DNA of 64,000 nt from Eurosta solidaginis (lineage: Eukaryota; Arthropoda; Insecta; Diptera; Tephritidae). The translations under genes were made by a program, and so were the position numbers. The stretch lies in the NCBI RefSeq assembly GCF_040869045.1, contig NC_090323.1:266108392-266172391 (forward strand), written 5' to 3'. The notes under the pieces were generated by a model, which saw only the letters and a list, made by a program, of their open reading frames with translations, made no database searches and was not told the origin of the DNA. Positions 59,624-64,000 of the stretch are shown here, in pieces; the first letter of the stretch is position 1; each line of letters begins with the position of its first letter.

Positions 59624-60119
59624 GTATGCACTATTCTAGAATATTTAAATATAAATTTAATGGTATATAAATATTTAGGTATAAAAAACAAGAGACTATA
59701 AAATTGCGTAATACTTACGGTACACTAATTTTCATCACATCATCCAGCAACGTATAAAAATAAATCATACTCACTTCATATCACAGATACTTTTATGTAT
59801 ATCTTGTCAGTGCATAAGAAGAAATACTCTTAAAACTTTTGAAGAAATCTAACTATTAGATATAAGAGGTCCTCATTTCATTAGTAAATTTGTTAATGAA
59901 AAAAAAAAAAATGCAAAGGCAATCGGTTATAAAGTTGAAATAGTTTGTTAAAGCAAGTGCGGCATTTTTTGGAACACTTCCATTAAGGTTTTACAAGAAC
60001 TGTCCTCATTTCTAGAAATGGTAAGATCCCGATTCATTAAAATATAAATCCTATATCTGACGTAGTATATTTTGTTGTAGCTAAATACTGTTTTTGTTAT
60101 ACTTCGAAACACTTTTTCA

Positions 60120-60560
60120 GAGTAAATATTCGACTAGTTTCCTTTTTTTCACCAATTACTTTTTCGCAACTGGATTCTGTTTAAGAACTGACTTTTTTGG
60201 GAATGGTTTAATTTTTAAAACAAGTTACTTGTTCGGACCCGGTCACTATTTTCAACCGGTTACTTTTCTCCAACTGGTTACTTTTGTCCAACCAGTTAAT
60301 TAAAAAAAAACAGGGCTATTTTAAACAATCGGTTCCTTTTCTGGAAGAGGTAATTTTTTTGGAACCTACTAGTTTTTGTAACTTTTGACTTTTTCGGAAC
60401 AGTGACATCATTTCAACTGACAACTTTTTTGAAACTGGTTCCTTTTCGGTTGCAGGTAGTTTTGAACTCGTTACTTTTCTCCAACGGGATACTTTTTTGG
60501 AACAGTTATATCATATGAACTGAATACCTTTTTGCAACCCATTTATTTTATTTTATTTTT
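60120..60560. repeat. Degenerate AACTGGTTACTTTT array
   Basis: Units of about 20-24 bases (CAACTGGTTACTTTTCTCC and variants AACCGGTTACTTTT) recur with heavy divergence. Related in wording to the arrays at 26545 and 41800. Confidence 0.6.
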
Positions 60561-62078
60561 TTTTTTTTGGGAACTGGTGATTTAATTAAACTTATTGCTT
60601 TTTGCGAACCGGATGTCGTTTATATTTCTAGAGTTTGTTACTCTTTTGCAACAGGTTACTTCTTTAAATTTTTTGAAATACCTCGAAAATCTTTCGCTAA
60701 TTGACCATATTGGAATAGTGTGGCTAAAGTCTTTTATCCCGAAAACAGTTCCAAAATATCTCAAACCAGTTCTGAAATAGTTCCAAAAAAATCCCAAAAC
60801 AGTTCTGACATCCATGATCAATCCCGTAATGGTTACAAAATTATTCTCAAAATTATCAAAAAATGTTCTAAAAAGTTTCGTAGACAGTTCTGAAACGGTT
60901 TCGACATTACTCCAAAATAATGCGTAAACAATTAATAAAATCGAGAACAAATGAGTACTTAAGTTAAGTAAGAACTTAAAAACAAGCCCAAAGCCTCATT
61001 TTCAAAAGCGCATTTGGAAGCAGAAATACTGGAAGAGTTCCACTAACTTAAAAAGCACAGCGGCATGAAGACGCGACCTCTCTTTGAACTCTCAATTGGC
61101 GTCAGTTATCATAAAATAGGGATAATTACTGATATGACGACGACGCAATGACAAAATTGCGCGATGATGTTGGTCATGACGTTTAACAAAACTCCGAGCT
61201 GCTTCACAAGTTACTCCGACCCATACACTACAAAAAACCCGAAAATTAAGCCGAGAAGGTCGATATTACCATTCCGAAATAGTCTCAAATTGTTCGATCC
61301 CAATGTGATCTCGAGAAAATCTCAAAAGGGTGAGTTCAGTTTTCGAAAACAGAGTAGTCCTAGATAAGTCTCAGTAAACTTACACACCGGCGGAAAGTTT
61401 AAGTTAATTGATAGACGAAGATATATCTGTGCTAACAGTATCTGTAGATAGCCTATTCTTACAAGAACTTCACTATCGATAATACCAATAGTAGGTGAAC
61501 TTACTAGTAATTGATTTTCATCAATGGTATTAAATATCGATAGTAGCTCGCGAACTTTTGTTCAAATCTATACTCACTACCAAAATTGAACGCTCTCAGC
61601 TTCTGTGAAACCATTTGCGATTAATAAAGAGAGCATATCTACTATGATCAACCCCTTTGCCATGCATAAGTGGAAACTAATAAGACTCACCGACGAAAAA
61701 AAATTGTGCAGCATTTAACCAATTTATGCCGCTTGCAAAAACGAATTATTTCATGAAACTCTCATAAAAACACAGCAATAACTAAAAATATATTTTTCCA
61801 AATAACTTAGGCAACATCTGCACAAATATTAATTACTAGTTAATTTATCAAATTTTAGTTTTGTATTTTTGCTTTTTTCAATTTAGTTTAATTACCAATT
61901 AGTTTCATTTAATTCATATTGCATTGAGCTTGTCATATTGTCACTATTAAAAATTTTGAATAATTTTATTGATTTCTTGTCCTAAAAAAAAAAAAATTGT
62001 TAACAAAACAAAACAAAAAATAATAATAATTTTGGTTTGGCACAATAATAATCGTTATAATGTATACGTTACACACAG

Positions 62079-62108
62079 AAGGACATTCCGAGATAGTAGA
62101 CTGTATGG
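62079..62108 (+). CDS. Glut1: Candidate 30-nt cassette microexon of Glut1
   Basis: A TTACACACAG acceptor ends at 62078 and GG|GTAAGT follows 62108. Entry (one base completing AG-) and exit (two bases) both match the exon 12 to exon 13 junction, so inclusion adds exactly ten residues (RTFRDSRLYG region) without changing the frame. A second AG three bases on (CAGAAG) makes a tandem acceptor that could drop one codon. There is no transcript support; the call rests on phase and splice sites. Confidence 0.4.
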
Positions 62109-62843
62109 GTAAGTTGCATGATAAACAACAAAAACAACAACAATAAAATATTCACATTAAATACTATAAACAATAACAAATAAAAAAGCGAAAGACAAAA
62201 ATTAAATTACAATTTTGTTTATATTTAACTTTTACTTCTTTTAATTCATTACATGGGCTTGACCTTGCAAATACACATATATACTAGCTATTCTAATGTT
62301 TATTGTAGTTTGTGTTTTTGCAAATACTCTTCAAGAAATGCTTTAGCGAGCTCTATAATTCATTTTTACATATTGCGTTATTTCATTGTTCTCAGTTTTT
62401 ATTGTCATAATAATTTATTGATACTCTTCAAATTAATTCTTGAATGTTTTAAGTGTCTGCTTCCATGTCACTATTCTCAATTAAAACCTTTCATCAATAT
62501 AAATTTTACACAAATCAATCTCAGTATCGCATTTCTACATATTTGTTCCTTCTAAATTCTCCATCATCGAGTATGATTCTGTAAAATTAAATTAGCTCCA
62601 GTTTGTTTATGGAAAATGTTGTTTCTTCATGCATACTCATATTTCATAAAACTCCCATTTACAAAGCATAATTTTATGTGTAGACACCCTAAAGGTTACA
62701 ATCACTTTTTTACAAGAAATAAGTTTATTTTAATAACTTACCTTTGTTTCAAATAATTATTATTACTTTTCATATATCTTATTAGTTTTTACATACTTGT
62801 TTTATTAACATAATTTTTGTTATACTCACTTACCTTCGTTTAG

Positions 62844-62937
62844 CGAATACGGCTCCACACGCCGCGAAAGTAACTCAACAAATGATATTGAAATAAGCCA
62901 TCGGAACTCGGAAAACGAGCATTCAAAAGAACATTGA
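62844..62937 (+). CDS. Glut1: Glut1 terminal coding exon (short C-terminal tail)
   Basis: The acceptor is ACCTTCGTTTAG ending at 62843. One base completes the AG- codon of exon 12 to Ser, or the GG- codon of the microexon to Gly. The frame then reads EYGSTRRESNSTNDIEISHR and ends NEHSKEH with TGA at 62935-62937. The tail is hydrophilic, rich in Ser, Thr and Arg/Glu, and has several basic-Ser sites that kinases could use. The sequence is non-repetitive amid AT-rich DNA. Other terminal exons right of the window are possible. Confidence 0.7.
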
Positions 62938-63620
62938 ATTTATTTTAAACTCTGCTTAAATACAACATATATTTATAATTTGTTTTTATATGTACTTAAA
63001 TTTCAATAGTAGTGTTAAAGTGCAATTTTTTTATTTTTTATTTACTTAATTTTAAAAATTTTGTATATATATATTTGTTTATTATAATTTTTGTAATATA
63101 TTTTCAAGCTTCGTTTTTAGCTTGCGCTAAGTCTCGATAAAACTCACAAATACATAAATAGTATGAAAATAAGAAAAATGTATATGTGTCAACTACTTTT
63201 TTCTGCGTTAATGAGGAACCATCCTGATCTCCAAAAACCCAAAGTGAAGCTAACGTAGTACATTTGATCTTTTCCAAGGTTTAAAGGGAAATTTTAATTA
63301 TATGATTGTGAAAGTATTACGTTTAAATTAACGACCATAACTATAGTTTTCAAAAAATAATTTTGAAAAATAAATTTGAAAAATATATTCATATATACAT
63401 ATATCGACGGCAAAAGTGTAATACATATTTACCTATTTTGCCTATACCCAAAATTTTACTGGAGAACTTCTTTCTCGATTTTTTTTTTTCAAAATTACTC
63501 TGCATCAGAACACGAATAAAGTAGTCCCCATTGCAGAATTTTATTTATGAAGGTGATATCTTAGCTAAAAATGTATTGAAGGTATGTATACTGGAAAAAG
63601 GAAGTTTTGAAAAAATTCTA
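62938..63620 (+). other. Probable Glut1 3' UTR and flank
   Basis: AT-rich sequence directly after the stop codon. There is no AATAAA within the first 300 bases. Candidate signals are AATAAA near 63369 and at 63515-63520. A LINE fragment begins at about 63640, so the transcript may end before it. The true cleavage site is not determinable from sequence alone. Confidence 0.35.
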
Positions 63621-63639
63621 AAGTAAGGCGGTCTTACTA

Positions 63640-64000
63640 ACAAAGTTGCTTCTATCATTAAAAAGAGAGGACTGTAGATTCATGACGGGTATTCTGACCG
63701 GACACTGCCTTCTGGCGTCACATGCTCTTAAATTAGGCTTGGTCAGTGATAGCGGATGTAGGAAGTGCGGGTTGGAGGAGGAAACGATCGATCACGTTCT
63801 GTGCTCGTGCCCTGCACTTGCCAGGCTAAGACTCCAGCTATTAGGAGTGATAAAGCTGTCAGATCTAGAAGCAGCAAGTGGCTTAAGTCCTAGGAAGCTT
63901 CTAGTATTTGCCAAGAGGACGGAGTTATTTTATGACATAGGTCCTGGTTTTTGATAGGGTTTTTCAGTTTGGTCGTTAAAACAAACTTCTGGTAACACTA
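63640..64000 (+). mobile_element. I/LOA-type LINE 3' end, second copy (runs off the window)
   Basis: The frame 63646-63954 reads LLSLKREDCRFMTGILTGHC, then CRKCGLEEETIDHVLCSCP and a C-terminal tail to TGA. It is the same family as 49887-51472, and unlike that copy the frame is intact through the Cys motif. The upstream RT and RNase H are absent; the 3' UTR continues past the window end. Confidence 0.85.

Larger units (their letters stand above)
59624..62843 (+). other. Intron 12: repeats, no gene other than the candidate microexon
   Basis: It contains a degenerate array (60120-60560) and a related CAGTTC/CAAAAC-rich part to about 60920. The rest is AT-rich; the only candidate exon is 62079-62108. 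Confidence 0.5.
949..62937 (+). other. Glut1: Glut1 gene span: facilitative glucose transporter, 13 coding exons
   Basis: The gene encodes a plasma-membrane sugar uniporter of the SLC2A/GLUT branch of the major facilitator superfamily, which moves glucose down its gradient. The core (exons 6-12) shows class I GLUT signatures in order: GYNTGVINAP in helix 1, GGWMANRFGRKGG after helix 2, GRFIIG, PMYISEIAPLNLRGG, PESPRYLL, QQFSGINAVLYYST in helix 7, DRTGRR, GPGSIPW in helix 10, and VPETKNKTFEE after helix 12. Exon phases agree at every junction and the summed coding length (2244 nt) divides by three. Upstream exons add a disordered Pro/Thr-rich segment and a coiled coil. I recall Drosophila Glut1 starting shortly before the same GLTFF exon boundary in its best-known isoform; that short first exon was not found here. 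Gene identity is secure; linkage of exons 1-5 rests on phase and splice signals only. Confidence 0.9.

Overview
The window comes from a large, AT-rich, transposon-crowded insect genome, most likely a higher fly and probably a true fruit fly (Tephritidae). Reasons: introns begin GT and end AG, the proteins look fly-like, dipteran repeat families are present (GTCY-containing mini-me-like elements, Jockey-like LINEs, Penelope), and the one host gene is recognisably fly Glut1. The species call is inference.

The plus strand is occupied almost end to end by one split gene, a facilitative glucose transporter of the SLC2A/GLUT class I family (Glut1). I assembled thirteen coding exons from splice signals, reading phase and protein motifs: 932-1090, 6466-6588, 9122-9296, 44900-45065, 47090-47227, 49266-49522, 49590-49714, 52692-52970, 53037-53314, 53376-53498, 59204-59407, 59484-59623 and 62844-62937. 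All junction phases agree. From the Met at 949 the chain sums to 2244 nt (747 codons plus stop). A second, internal start exon (ATG at 16500, donor after 16525) joins in phase to the exon at 44900 and predicts a 609-residue isoform. Both isoforms place a roughly 100-residue predicted coiled coil (exons 4 and 5) in front of a complete 12-helix transporter core. The longer one adds a Pro/Ser/Thr-rich and basic N-terminal extension. The intron after exon 10 appears to use a GC donor, and an optional 30-nt microexon lies before the last exon.

Layout. 1-9300: exons 1-3, separated by a TTATCGA array, a Helentron-like element, a 75-bp tandem repeat and a mini-me-like element. 9300-44900: a 35.6-kb intron holding a cluster of TGCTAAGTCA motifs, LINE fragments, a Helitron-type terminus, the alternative first exon, SINEs, hammerhead-like motifs, a solo LTR with its target duplication and a second mini-me-like element. 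44900-53500: the coiled-coil exons and most of the transporter core, interrupted by an inverted-repeat element and a LINE with a perfect 13-bp target duplication. 53500-59200: the GC-AG intron, with a Penelope-like element that keeps its GIY-YIG nuclease and a hammerhead ribozyme motif, and a SINE with target duplication. 59200-64000: last transporter exons, alternative tail, 3' UTR and a sibling copy of the LINE.

No tRNA or rRNA genes, CRISPR arrays or bacterial-type operons were seen. Exon ends rest on manual splice reading without transcript support. Non-coding stretches were read less closely than the coding exons.
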